Shown here one piece after another: positions 17,505 to 27,320 of a stretch of DNA of 64,000 nt (position 1 is the stretch's first letter; each line of letters starts with the position of its first letter). The DNA lies in NCBI RefSeq assembly GCF_031951985.1, contig NZ_JAVLVU010000001.1, forward strand, positions 5,022,001 to 5,086,000, written 5' to 3'. The notes below the pieces were generated by a model. That model did not search any database, was not told the origin of the DNA, and saw only the letters and a list, made by a program, of their open reading frames with translations. Both the position numbers and the translations under genes were made by a program. This stretch comes from Mucilaginibacter terrae (GTDB lineage Bacteria > Bacteroidota > Bacteroidia > Sphingobacteriales > Sphingobacteriaceae).

Positions 17505-18473
17505 ATGGAGGAAAAATACTTAGATATATTAATCCAAAAGTATCTTAATAATACAGCAACTGCCGAAGAAATTAGGGCTTTGCATGACTGGTATAGATCT
17601 GTGAATGATGAAAGTCATGTTTTGCCTTACATAACATTGGAAGAGGAGCAGCATGCAAAGCAAAAAATGCTGTTAAAGCTGCAAAAACAAATTACGGCTA
17701 ATAAACCTGCCGATAAGAAAGTACGTGCCTTTTACAAATATGCCGCCGTTGCAGCTGTGCTTATTATTGGAGTTTTTCTGGGTATAAGGCTGGAGTATTC
17801 AAACCGCCAGTTTAATGAGGCCGAAAAAACAACAATTGTAACCGGCTTTGGGCAACGCAAAATTATTCACCTTAATGATGGCTCAACAGTTTGGCTAAGT
17901 GCCGGTAGCAAAATAACTTACCCGGTTGCTTTTAAAGGCAAGCTGCGCGAGGTAAACTTTTTAGGCGAAGCTTATTTTGATATAGCCAAAGACAAAGCCC
18001 ATCCTTTTATTATACATACCTTAAATACAACCACTAAGGTGTTGGGTACATCTTTCAATGTAAAAGCATTTCCTAAGCAATTAACTGTGGAGGTTGCTTT
18101 GGTTGAAGGAAAGGTATCGTTTAAAGGTCAAAAATCTGAAGTGATTTTATTACCTCATGAGCAGGTGGTTTACAATAAAACAGCCGGCACTTTAACCAAG
18201 AGCAAGTTTAGCGATGCAAATGATGTAGTTGCCCGCCGGGAGGGTGAATATAAGTTTGATAATATGCGTGTTAACGAGATTGCTGAAGAACTGACCCGAA
18301 ATTTTAACGTAAATATAACGGTAGAAGGAGAGGTGAAAAATTGCACATTTTTTGGCCGGTTAAAAAAAGGCGAAACAGTTGACAGGTTTCTTAATAAAAT
18401 GGGGCTTATTGTAAATGCATCGGTTTCTAAATCAGGGAATGGTTATTTAATTAAGGGAGGGGGATGTAAATGA
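17505..18473 (+). CDS. FecR-family anti-sigma factor (locus 1)
   Basis: The N-terminal cytoplasmic domain binds sigma and includes ILIQKYLNNTATAEEIRALHDWY. A single membrane helix spans about residues 78-97 (YKYAAVAAVLIIGVFLGIRL). The periplasmic FecR domain follows (IIHLNDGSTVWLSAGSKITYPVAF...GEAYFDIAKDKAHPFIIHT...VLGTSFNVKAF), then a C-terminal DUF4974-type domain ending GYLIKGGGCK. It is paired with the preceding sigma gene and receives the signal from the SusC at 18628. Confidence 0.94.
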   Translation: MEEKYLDILIQKYLNNTATAEEIRALHDWYRSVNDESHVLPYITLEEEQHAKQKMLLKLQKQITANKPADKKVRAFYKYAAVAAVLIIGVFLGIRLEYSNRQFNEAEKTTIVTGFGQRKIIHLNDGSTVWLSAGSKITYPVAFKGKLREVNFLGEAYFDIAKDKAHPFIIHTLNTTTKVLGTSFNVKAFPKQLTVEVALVEGKVSFKGQKSEVILLPHEQVVYNKTAGTLTKSKFSDANDVVARREGEYKFDNMRVNEIAEELTRNFNVNITVEGEVKNCTFFGRLKKGETVDRFLNKMGLIVNASVSKSGNGYLIKGGGCK

Positions 18474-18497
18474 CCTAACCTTACTCTTCAAAAAAAG

Positions 18498-18539
18498 GCC
18501 TTCAAATTGCCCTGCGCTAACAGTAACAATGTTGAAGGC
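18498..18539. other. inverted repeat in the fecR-susC gap
   Basis: GCCTTCAA and TTGAAGGC (8 bases, 26-base loop) lie between the FecR stop and the SusC start. No T-run follows. It may be an mRNA hairpin that tunes SusC expression, or chance. Confidence 0.3.
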
Positions 18540-18627
18540 TGGTCAAATGCGTAAACTTTCAGCAAATACGATAAGGTTGGAGCCGGTGCCGTAGTTGCTA
18601 TTAATCACATTTAAATTAAGTAAAGAT

Positions 18628-21600
18628 ATGAATTTTAATGTATCCCTTAATAAGGGAGGCAAACTGCTGCTTTTTATGAAAATCAGTACTTTAATTGTCG
18701 CGGTTATTTGTAGTGCTATGTTGTCTGTTACCGCGGCAACGGTTGAAGGCCAGGTGCTAAATACCAAAGTTTCAATTGATATAAGCGAAGTCAAATTAGA
18801 CGACGCCATATCCAAAATTTCAAATGCTTCGGGTGTTAAATTTACCTATAACGGCACTATAGTTAATAGTGGCATTAAAGTAAGTGCACATGCCAAAGGT
18901 TTGGCTTTGAGTACGGTATTGGATGAATTGCTTAAACACACACCGTTTGTTTATAAGGCTATTGATGATGAGATAATTATTACTACAGGAAAGAGAATAG
19001 CCACTTATTCTGCCATGCAGCGTATCCTTACCGGTAAGGTAACTGATGAAAGGGGCCAGCCACTTCCCGGAGCATCGGTAAAAGTAAAGGGTAGCGATAG
19101 GGGAGCAATTACAGACGCAAAGGGTAATTACCAGGTGCAGGTGAATGATGAGAGTGAGGTTTTGGTGTTTACATTTATTGGTTACAAAACCAAGGAGATT
19201 GTTGCGTTGGGTGTTAAAACCCTGGATGTACAATTAGAACCTAATCCCGAAAATGAATTAAAAGAAGTTGCCGTAGTAGCTTTTGGTACACAACGCAAGG
19301 TGAGTATTGTAGGCGCACAATCAAGCGTTAAGGTGAGCGAACTTAAACAACCGGTTGCTAATATTACGAATGTGTTGGCAGGTAGATTGGCTGGTGTGGT
19401 AGCGGTACAACGCTCGGGCGAGCCCGGTGCAACCGCTTCCGATATTTGGATCAGGGGAATTTCTTCATTTAACACAAGCGGTCCGTTAGTGTTGATCGAC
19501 GGCGTTACACGCGGCGATAATGTGAGCGGAACATCACTGTTAAACAATATCGATCCTGAAGACATTGAATCATTCACTGTTTTGAAAGATGCATCTGCCA
19601 CAGCAGTTTACGGGGTAAGGGGTGCAAATGGTGTAATATTAATACAAACTAAAAAAGGTGTAGCAGGAAAGCCTGCCATTAACTTTAATTATTACGAAGG
19701 CATCAGCACGTTCACCCGCCTGCCGGAAATGGCCGATGGTGAAACATACATGAATTTGGTGAACGAGGCGCTTACCACACGTGGCCGCACACCTAAATAT
19801 TCCAATGAGTACATCCAACGCACTATTAACAAAACCGACCCTTTATTATACCCTGATGTGGACTGGTTTGATGCTGTTTTTAATAAGCATAGCCGTAATC
19901 GTCATGGCAACCTCAATATAACAGGCGGTGTTCCAAGCGCCAAGTATTTTGTTTCTACAGGTTATTATGAAGAAACAGGTTTATTAAAAACCGATGACCT
20001 GGCTCAGTATAATTCGACTTTAAAATATTCGCGCTATAATTTTACCAGTAACCTTAACCTCGAAATAACCAAAAGCACGAAATTGGATCTGGGTGTACAG
20101 GGCTTCGTTTCTAACCGTAATGCACCCGCTATTTCGAGTAGTGATATTTTTTCGCAGGCAATGACTATTCCGCCGGTTGAATTCCCGATAATGTATCCGG
20201 GAAACCGCATACCGGGCCGCAGCGCAAACGGAGACCAACGTAATCCGTACGCAGATCTTACTCGTCGTGGTTATGCAAATTCCTTCAACAATCAGATTTT
20301 TTCAAACATCAGATTAACCCAGGATTTGTCTGTTCTTACCAAGGGCTTAACCTTTAGTACGATGTTTTCGGTGGATGTAACCAGTGGGCGCAATATTACC
20401 CGTACCAAAAGAGAGCCCACTTATTTCCCTAATGCTGATAAACCTTATAATGATGATGGCACACTTAACCTGGAAAGAACTTATGATGGTGATGGCAACT
20501 ATCTTAAATTTTCTAATAACAGCTTCTTAGGACGAAAGTATTATACCGAGTCGTCTCTTAATTATGACAGGACGTTTGGTAGCCACAGGGTGGGCGGCTT
20601 GCTTTTGTACAATCAGGAAGATCGTACCAATGCCATAGGCTCATCTGATCAGGGTACTAACGTGGCCAATAACCAGTTTATTAACTCTATTCCTTACAGG
20701 TTACGTGGTATTGCTGCAAGAGCTACTTATTCCTACAAGGATCGTTATTTTGCTGAGTTTAATATGGGCTACAATGGTTCTGAAAACTTTGTTCCCACAC
20801 GCCGGTATGGCTTCTTTCCAGCCTTTGGTATAGGCTGGATACCATCTCAGGAGAAGTTTTTTGAGCCTTTAAAAAATATCATCACCTACTTTAAAGTACG
20901 GTACACTAACGGTTATGCAGGCGAGGATCTTAATGGTGCCAGGAGGTTTGCCTATATCGACATATTGAATGATAACGCATCGGGTTATGGGTTTGGCAAT
21001 AACGGGCAAACTAACTTTTCCGGGATCAGCATTCAGGACTATGCAGTTGATGTAACCTGGTCAAAATCACATAAACAAGATTTAGGCATTGAGCTAAAAA
21101 CACTGAACGATAAACTCTCATTAACGGTAGATTTTTTTAAAGAACATCGTACCGGTATATTTTTAAGGCGCGGTGCCGTACCGTCATACGTAGGGTTAGT
21201 ACAATCGCCTTACGGCAACCTTGGCGTTGTAGATAACAAGGGTGTAGAGGCAAGCTTACAAAACGATATTACCATTGGCAATGTAGGCCTTAATGTGCGT
21301 GGAAGCATAACTTACAATAAAGATAAGGCAATAGAGAACGATCAGCCTACGCCTACCTATCCATGGATGGATGCAAGAGGCACCAATGTACTGGCACAGT
21401 TTGGTTATATAGCCGAAGGTTTATTTAAAAACCAGCAAGAAATTGACAACAGTGCCGTTCCGGGTGCCAGGGAAAACATCCTGCCCGGCGATATAAAATA
21501 CCGTGATTTAAATAATGATGGCGTAATTAACGCATATGACGTTACCCGTATAGGTCGTGGTGATATACCTGCTATTGTATATGGTTTTGGCCTTAATGTA

Positions 21601-22059
21601 AGTTATAAAAACTTTAACCTGGGCGGCTTTTTTCAGGGCACGGCACAGGCTCAGCGTTATATATCAGGTAAGGCAATTCAGCCGTTTTCAACCGATGGAG
21701 GTATAAGCAATGCCTATGCAATTGCAACTGATAGGTGGACTCCTGAAAACCCAGATCAAAATGCCATGTACCCAAGGCTGGCCTACGGCGATGCTGCCAA
21801 TGCAAATAATACACTCACCAGCTCATGGTGGATCAAAGATGCCAGTTTTATTCGCTTAAAAACTGCAGAATTTGGTTATACATTCCCCAAAACTGCATTC
21901 CGCAAAATAGGTGTTAAAAGTGCCCGCATTTATATGATGGGTTACAACCTGATCACTATTAGCAAATTCAAGCTATGGGACCCGGAAATTAATACCGGAA
22001 ATGGCACGACCTATCCAAACATAAAAACCCTTTCGCTGGGTATTAACGCACAGTTTTAA
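18628..22059 (+). CDS. SusC/RagA-type TonB-dependent outer-membrane transporter with STN signalling domain (locus 1)
   Basis: The start MNFNVSLNKGGKLLLFMKIS at 18628 was preferred over a TTG 11 codons upstream. After the signal peptide comes an STN domain (about residues 45-105, with KVSIDISEVKLDDAISKISNASGVKF) that talks to FecR. A carboxypeptidase-regulatory-like domain follows (ILTGKVTDERGQPLPGASVKVKG), then the plug (NVLAGRLAGVVAVQRSGEPG, WIRGISSF, VLKDASATAVYGVRGANGVILIQT) and a long beta-barrel ending LSLGINAQF. It imports oligosaccharides with the SusD lid encoded 25 bases downstream. The STN domain shows that this locus uses sigma/anti-sigma control. Confidence 0.96.
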   Translation: MNFNVSLNKGGKLLLFMKISTLIVAVICSAMLSVTAATVEGQVLNTKVSIDISEVKLDDAISKISNASGVKFTYNGTIVNSGIKVSAHAKGLALSTVLDELLKHTPFVYKAIDDEIIITTGKRIATYSAMQRILTGKVTDERGQPLPGASVKVKGSDRGAITDAKGNYQVQVNDESEVLVFTFIGYKTKEIVALGVKTLDVQLEPNPENELKEVAVVAFGTQRKVSIVGAQSSVKVSELKQPVANITNVLAGRLAGVVAVQRSGEPGATASDIWIRGISSFNTSGPLVLIDGVTRGDNVSGTSLLNNIDPEDIESFTVLKDASATAVYGVRGANGVILIQTKKGVAGKPAINFNYYEGISTFTRLPEMADGETYMNLVNEALTTRGRTPKYSNEYIQRTINKTDPLLYPDVDWFDAVFNKHSRNRHGNLNITGGVPSAKYFVSTGYYEETGLLKTDDLAQYNSTLKYSRYNFTSNLNLEITKSTKLDLGVQGFVSNRNAPAISSSDIFSQAMTIPPVEFPIMYPGNRIPGRSANGDQRNPYADLTRRGYANSFNNQIFSNIRLTQDLSVLTKGLTFSTMFSVDVTSGRNITRTKREPTYFPNADKPYNDDGTLNLERTYDGDGNYLKFSNNSFLGRKYYTESSLNYDRTFGSHRVGGLLLYNQEDRTNAIGSSDQGTNVANNQFINSIPYRLRGIAARATYSYKDRYFAEFNMGYNGSENFVPTRRYGFFPAFGIGWIPSQEKFFEPLKNIITYFKVRYTNGYAGEDLNGARRFAYIDILNDNASGYGFGNNGQTNFSGISIQDYAVDVTWSKSHKQDLGIELKTLNDKLSLTVDFFKEHRTGIFLRRGAVPSYVGLVQSPYGNLGVVDNKGVEASLQNDITIGNVGLNVRGSITYNKDKAIENDQPTPTYPWMDARGTNVLAQFGYIAEGLFKNQQEIDNSAVPGARENILPGDIKYRDLNNDGVINAYDVTRIGRGDIPAIVYGFGLNVSYKNFNLGGFFQGTAQAQRYISGKAIQPFSTDGGISNAYAIATDRWTPENPDQNAMYPRLAYGDAANANNTLTSSWWIKDASFIRLKTAEFGYTFPKTAFRKIGVKSARIYMMGYNLITISKFKLWDPEINTGNGTTYPNIKTLSLGINAQF

Positions 22060-22083
22060 TCACACGAACATACTAACACTGTT

Positions 22084-23874
22084 ATGAAAAGAATAGCCAT
22101 CCTTGCCATCATATTAATGGTTAGCATGAACATATCCTGCAAAAAAGATTTTTTTGACCAGGTACCAGATGACCGCCTTACACTCGAAGAAACTTTTAAC
22201 AGCCGGGATGCATCAGAAAAGTTTCTGGCCAATGTGTATAACTTCATAAAAGACGAGTCTGAACAACGTTTCTCGGTGCCTTGGACAGCCGGTAGCGACG
22301 AAGCCGATTTTGTTTGGGGGTTTGCGCCAAGCAACAATATTAACAATGGCACTTATGATGCCTCAAGCGGTTTTATTAATACTTACTGGCAGTCATATTA
22401 CCAGGCAATACGCTCGGCAAGCATATTCATGGCCAATATTGATAAAGTGCCCGATTTACCGGCATCGCTTAAAACACAGTATAAGGCCGAGGCAAAAGCG
22501 CTCAGAGCATACTTCTATTTTCAATTGATGCGTTTGTACGGCCCCATAATACTTATTGGGGAAGATGTTATTGCAGCCGACGCCTCTTTTGAGGAATTGC
22601 AAAAGCCCCGTAACTCTTATGATGAATGCGTGAATTATGTGGTTGCTGAAATGGATGCTGCCGCTGCCGCGTTACCGGTTACGGCTAACACCGCAAATTT
22701 AGGCAGAATGACGAAAAGCATCATTTTGGCTTATAAAGCAGAACTGCTGTTATCTGCCGCCAGCCCGCTTTTTAATGGTAATACCGATTATGCAGCTTTG
22801 AAAAACTCCGATGGGAAACAGCTGATTAATCAAACTTTCGACGCCACCAAGTGGAAACGTGCGGCCGATGCGGCTAAAGCTTTTTTAGACCAGTTTGTTC
22901 CCGGAACTTACACGTTGTTTAAAAAGAACGATGATAACGGAAATTACAGCGCCTACCTGTCATGCCGCGACGTGATGCTGGAGAACTGGAACAAGGAAGT
23001 GATTTTTGCACGTGATCAAAATAACATCCCGGGGCTACAATATGAGCGCGTACCGTACCACCAGGGTTACAGCGATGAGGTAAGAGCAAGCGGCGGGCTG
23101 GGTGCTACTCAAAATATGGTTGATGCCTATTTTACGGCCAACGGACGGTCAATTGATGATTCTGCTTCAGGGTATGTATCAAGCGGCTATACCGGCTACC
23201 AGGCACCCGGCGATGACCGGATAAGGGGAGTTTGGAACGCATGGGCCAATCGCGAGCCGAGGTTTTACGTAGGAATTACCTATACTGGCAGTAAATGGTT
23301 GAATACCAACTCCGGTGAAGTTATTACAGACATATTTGCCCACGGCAATTCAGGAAAAGCAACCGGCGGGAACGATTATTCGACCACAGGCTACATGGTG
23401 CGTAAAAATGTAAGTACCGGCACATGGTACGATGGTGGACGCTCATTGGTAATGCTGCGCTTGGCGCAATTATACCTGGATTATGCCGAGGCGCTTAACG
23501 AGGCCGAACCGGGCAACGCAGATATTCTGAAATACCTGAACTTAATACGTGAGCGTGCAGGTATCCCTCAATATGGCAGTTCATCGCTTCCGGCTCCTGC
23601 ATCGCAAGCAGCCATGCGTGAAGCGATCAGGAAAGAAAGACGTGTAGAACTGGCGTTTGAAAACGTGCGCTTTTTTGATGTAAGGCGTTGGAAAATTGCC
23701 GAGGATACACAAAAGGGACCAATTAAAGGTTTAACTGTGGATGCTGATCCGCCTAACTTTTTCAACGTGGTTACTCTGGAAACACGCGTTTTTCAAAAGA
23801 AACACTACTTGTTTCCAATTCCACAGGCTGATATAAACAGCGATAAACAGCTAAAACAAAACACCGGCTGGTAA
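22084..23874 (+). CDS. SusD/RagB-family surface glycan-binding lipoprotein (locus 1)
   Basis: The lipoprotein signal is MKRIAILAIILMVSMNISC, followed by KKDFFDQVPDDRLTLEETF, the usual SusD mature start. The helical core contains YKAEAKALRAYFYFQLMRLYGPI (TPR-like region). The C-terminal half ends in ERRVELAFENVRFFDVRRWKIAED and HYLFPIPQADINSDKQLKQNTGW, both strong RagB/SusD signatures. It forms the lid of the SusC transporter at the cell surface. A hairpin at 23895-23923 separates it from the enzyme genes. Confidence 0.95.
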   Translation: MKRIAILAIILMVSMNISCKKDFFDQVPDDRLTLEETFNSRDASEKFLANVYNFIKDESEQRFSVPWTAGSDEADFVWGFAPSNNINNGTYDASSGFINTYWQSYYQAIRSASIFMANIDKVPDLPASLKTQYKAEAKALRAYFYFQLMRLYGPIILIGEDVIAADASFEELQKPRNSYDECVNYVVAEMDAAAAALPVTANTANLGRMTKSIILAYKAELLLSAASPLFNGNTDYAALKNSDGKQLINQTFDATKWKRAADAAKAFLDQFVPGTYTLFKKNDDNGNYSAYLSCRDVMLENWNKEVIFARDQNNIPGLQYERVPYHQGYSDEVRASGGLGATQNMVDAYFTANGRSIDDSASGYVSSGYTGYQAPGDDRIRGVWNAWANREPRFYVGITYTGSKWLNTNSGEVITDIFAHGNSGKATGGNDYSTTGYMVRKNVSTGTWYDGGRSLVMLRLAQLYLDYAEALNEAEPGNADILKYLNLIRERAGIPQYGSSSLPAPASQAAMREAIRKERRVELAFENVRFFDVRRWKIAEDTQKGPIKGLTVDADPPNFFNVVTLETRVFQKKHYLFPIPQADINSDKQLKQNTGW

Positions 23875-23894
23875 AAGCAACTATAAAAAGTAAC

Positions 23895-23923
23895 ATCAGG
23901 AGCCTGTAATGCAGGTTCCTGAT
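23895..23923 (+). terminator. hairpin after susD, possible partial terminator
   Basis: A stem of ATCAGGAGCCTG with CAGGTTCCTGAT (one G·T pair) and a 5-base loop is followed by TCATTCTC. It could lower read-through from susC/susD into the downstream enzyme genes, as is common in such loci. Confidence 0.5.
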
Positions 23924-23983
23924 TCATTCTCAAAGATTGGGCTACAGGATAGCCTATGTCTTAATTTTTAACAAACTACCTTA

Positions 23984-24928
23984 ATGAAATCTATCTTCAC
24001 TTCGGCAATGGCAATTAGCTTGCTCATCGTTGTCATATCATGTTCATGCTCAAAACCTAAGCAAACGGCTCCGTTTAAGTCGGTTAACGATAAACCGGGC
24101 GCTCCCCCCAAAACATGGAAAGAACATTGGTTCGAGCATATAAAAACAGTTAACCTGGTTTATTATGATGATAACGTAGCGTTTTATTATGATGATGGTG
24201 TAGATAAATCGGTTACCTGGCCATTTAAAGCAATGTCTGATGTTTGGGGCTATGTTAAAAAAACATATGGAGCTTACGGCGATTCATCAAGGCTATATGT
24301 AATATTTCATCAAAACTCTTACCCTGGCGGGCATCCGGCATCGTATTTTGATGCCAGTCATGATTACCGTAACACGCTTGATGCGGGTTTAAACTCATGG
24401 ACAAACCCAACAGGCGAACAAATAGGAATGCCTATACACGAAATTGGCCATATTGTATGTGGTGCCAGTAATGGGGTACAGGGAGCACCATCTGATGCCA
24501 TTTGGGGCGACAGTAAATTTATGGAGATTTTTAACTACGACGTGCTGATGAATATTGGCCGCGAAGATGAGGCTGCAAGAGTTTATCAGCAAATGGTTGA
24601 TAAAAATCCCTACGAAGATTATCCGGGCAGGAAGTATCCGGGGGTAAAATGGTTTATTAATTGGTTTTATCCCATATATACTAAGTATGGTAAAGCGGAG
24701 CTTTTAAATAAATATTTTAAAGTAATTGCCGCTAATTATCCCAAACAAGGCAAAATGTACAAAAGAGACAGAGATATGAGCCTTGGTGAGTTTGTACATT
24801 TCTGGAGCGGAGCGGCCGGAGCCAATTTAAATGAACAGGCCAGGTTTGCATTTGGCCAATACTGGACGGCTGATGTACAAAACGATTTTTTACAGGCGCA
24901 AAAAGACTTTCCGAACGTGAAATATTAG
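23984..24928 (+). CDS. lipoprotein with HEIGH zinc-metallopeptidase motif
   Basis: The lipoprotein signal ends at SCSCSKPKQ. The mature domain (about 290 residues) carries HEIGH at 152-156, a zinc-binding HExxH. GDSKFMEIFNYDV lies about 20-25 residues later and can supply the third ligand (Asp176 or Glu181), as in gluzincin-like peptidases. An N-terminal part with VYYDDNVAFYYDDGVD and YVIFHQNSYPGG looks beta-rich. I do not recognise a named MEROPS family; M60-type glycoprotein peptidases are one possibility. Its place between susD and two GH92 genes plus a GH29 suggests it attacks the protein backbone of a glycoprotein. Peptidase activity itself is inferred from one motif. Confidence 0.7.
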   Translation: MKSIFTSAMAISLLIVVISCSCSKPKQTAPFKSVNDKPGAPPKTWKEHWFEHIKTVNLVYYDDNVAFYYDDGVDKSVTWPFKAMSDVWGYVKKTYGAYGDSSRLYVIFHQNSYPGGHPASYFDASHDYRNTLDAGLNSWTNPTGEQIGMPIHEIGHIVCGASNGVQGAPSDAIWGDSKFMEIFNYDVLMNIGREDEAARVYQQMVDKNPYEDYPGRKYPGVKWFINWFYPIYTKYGKAELLNKYFKVIAANYPKQGKMYKRDRDMSLGEFVHFWSGAAGANLNEQARFAFGQYWTADVQNDFLQAQKDFPNVKY

Positions 24929-24930
24929 TC

Positions 24931-27273
24931 ATGGTTGTTATTTATAAACAAATGATCCAAGTCCAAAAAGCTGTTATTAACCAGCGTAAACTGTATCTTT
25001 TTTTGTTGATATTGTTATGCAATGCTGGTGCTTACGCGCAACAAGTTAAAACTGTATCTGATCCGGCCGATTGGGTAAACCCCCTGATGGGCACCGACTC
25101 GAAGCCCGAACTCTCCAACGGAAATACTTACCCGGCAGTTGGCACACCATGGGGAATGAACTATTGGTCGGCGCAAACCGGGGGCATGGGAGATGGGTGG
25201 ATGTATACCTATTCAGCTGATAAAATAAGAGGGTTTAAACAAACGCATCAGCCTTCGCCATGGATGAACGATTACGGGCAGTTTGCAATTATGCCTGTAA
25301 CCGGGCATATGAAATTTACTCAGGATGCACGTGCAAGCTGGTTCAGTCACAAATCCGAAGTGTCAAAACCCTATTATTACAGCGTTTACCTTGCCGATCA
25401 TGATGTGCTGGCCGAAATGACCACTACGGAGCGCGCTGCCCATTTTCAGTTTAATTACCCACAGAGCGATAGTTCTTTTATTGTAATTGATGCCCTTGAT
25501 GGTGGTTCTTACATCAAAGTAATTCCTAATGAAAATAAGATCATTGGTTACACCACTAAAAACGCGCGTAGTAACCCGGTGAATTTTAAAAATTACTTTG
25601 TTATTTATACCGATAAGCCATTTGCTCTTGCCCGCACATGGCATGGTAAAACCCTGGCCGGTGCCGATTCGCTTGAACTCATGGCCAAACATACCGGGGC
25701 TATCATTGGCTTTAAAACCACGAAAGGTGAAAAGATTCATTTGAGGGTAGCCTCGTCTTTCATTAGTTTTGAACAGGCCGAACTCAATTTAAAGCGCGAG
25801 ATAGGTAACAATAATTTTGAGACTACTAAACAAAAAGCGCATAAGAGCTGGAATGATGTATTGGGACGATTACAGCCCGAAGGTGGAAGCTCAGACCAGA
25901 TCCGTACTTTTTACTCCTGCCTGTACCGCACGGTAATGTTTCCAAACAAGCTGTACGAAGCAGATGCTCAAAACAAGGTAATACATTACAGTCCGTATAC
26001 CGGTAAAACCATGCCGGGTTATAAGTTTGCCGGAACCGGATTTTGGGACACCTTTCGTGCGCTTTATCCCTTTCTTAATCTCATGTATCCATCTATCAAC
26101 AAAGAAATGCAGGAGGGGCTAATTAATGATTATAAAGAGGGAGGGTGGCTTCCCGAATGGAGTAGCCCCGGTTATGCCGATATTATGGTGGGTAATAACT
26201 CGGCATCAGTAGTAGCCGAAGCTTACCTCAAGGGCCTGCGTGGATATGATATTAACAAACTATACGAAGCTTTAGTGCATGGCGCTAATAATGAGGGTCC
26301 CATCAGCGCTACCGGTAGGTACGGTGTAAAATACTACAATGAATTAGGCTATGTGCCTTATGATGTTAAAATAGATGAAAATGCCGCACGTACACTGGAG
26401 TATGCTTATGACGATTTTGCCATATATCAATTGGCTAAGGAACTCAAACGTCCTCAGTCCGAAATTGACCTGTACAAAAAGCGCAGCCAAAACTACCGCA
26501 ACTTGTTTGACCCGGCTACGGGGTTAATGCGCGGAAAAAATAAGGATGGAAGCTTCCAATCGCCGTTTAACCCTTTTAAATGGGGCGATGCTTTTACGGA
26601 GGGTAATAGCTGGCATTATTCATGGTCGGTGTTTCATGATATTCAGGGATTGATTAACCTCATGGGAGGGCAAAAAAAGTTTGTATCTAAGTTAGATTCG
26701 GTTTTCTTACTGCCTCCGGTGTTTGATGACACTTATTATGGCGAAGTGATACACGAAATACGCGAGATGCAGATCATGAACATGGGGCAGTACGCACATG
26801 GTAATCAACCCATTCAGCACCTTATTTATTTATACAATTACGCCGGTCAACCCTGGAAGACACAATATTGGGCCCGTGAGGCAATAAACCGGTTATACAA
26901 GGCCACGCCCGACGGATATTGCGGCGATGAAGATAACGGTCAAACCTCGGCCTGGTATGTTTTCAGTGCTATGGGTTTTTACCCTGTTTGCCCCGCAAGC
27001 GATCAATATGTATTAGGTGCTCCCTTGTTTAAAAAAATGGTACTGCATTTAGAAAACGGTAAAACAGTTAGTATAAATGCGCCGCAAAACAATGCAACTA
27101 ACCGTTATGTATCAACCCTTAGTTATAATGGTAAGCCGTATTCACTCAACTGGTTGAGCCATAAAACCTTGTTAAAAGGCGCCACGCTTGAGTTTAAAAT
27201 GCAGGCAACGCCAAACAAGTTGAGAGGTACCAGGCAAGCCGATTTCCCCTTTTCATTAACTAACTATAAATAA
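24931..27273 (+). CDS. GH92 family glycosidase with Gln in place of the catalytic-acid Glu
   Basis: A signal peptide ends at AYAQQ. The GH92 hallmarks are DWVNPLMGTDSKPELSNGNTYPAVGTPWGMNYW at the N-terminus, GTGFWDTFRALYPFLNLMYP, GDEDNGQTSAWYVFSAMGFYPV with the catalytic-base Asp region, and PWKTQYWAREAINRLY. Classical GH92 exo-alpha-mannosidases are calcium-dependent and have a GNEP motif whose Glu is the general acid. Here it reads AHGNQPIQH, with Gln626. The same change is described for a GH92 that splits mannose-1-phospho-6-mannose diesters, where the phosphate leaves without acid help. So a phosphodiester mannosidase is a specific prediction. The gene follows the peptidase gene by two bases. 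Confidence 0.93.
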   Translation: MVVIYKQMIQVQKAVINQRKLYLFLLILLCNAGAYAQQVKTVSDPADWVNPLMGTDSKPELSNGNTYPAVGTPWGMNYWSAQTGGMGDGWMYTYSADKIRGFKQTHQPSPWMNDYGQFAIMPVTGHMKFTQDARASWFSHKSEVSKPYYYSVYLADHDVLAEMTTTERAAHFQFNYPQSDSSFIVIDALDGGSYIKVIPNENKIIGYTTKNARSNPVNFKNYFVIYTDKPFALARTWHGKTLAGADSLELMAKHTGAIIGFKTTKGEKIHLRVASSFISFEQAELNLKREIGNNNFETTKQKAHKSWNDVLGRLQPEGGSSDQIRTFYSCLYRTVMFPNKLYEADAQNKVIHYSPYTGKTMPGYKFAGTGFWDTFRALYPFLNLMYPSINKEMQEGLINDYKEGGWLPEWSSPGYADIMVGNNSASVVAEAYLKGLRGYDINKLYEALVHGANNEGPISATGRYGVKYYNELGYVPYDVKIDENAARTLEYAYDDFAIYQLAKELKRPQSEIDLYKKRSQNYRNLFDPATGLMRGKNKDGSFQSPFNPFKWGDAFTEGNSWHYSWSVFHDIQGLINLMGGQKKFVSKLDSVFLLPPVFDDTYYGEVIHEIREMQIMNMGQYAHGNQPIQHLIYLYNYAGQPWKTQYWAREAINRLYKATPDGYCGDEDNGQTSAWYVFSAMGFYPVCPASDQYVLGAPLFKKMVLHLENGKTVSINAPQNNATNRYVSTLSYNGKPYSLNWLSHKTLLKGATLEFKMQATPNKLRGTRQADFPFSLTNYK

Positions 27274-27320
27274 CAAATAAAATTAACTGCCGGGTTTACA
27301 CCGGTAAAAACGGATCACAT

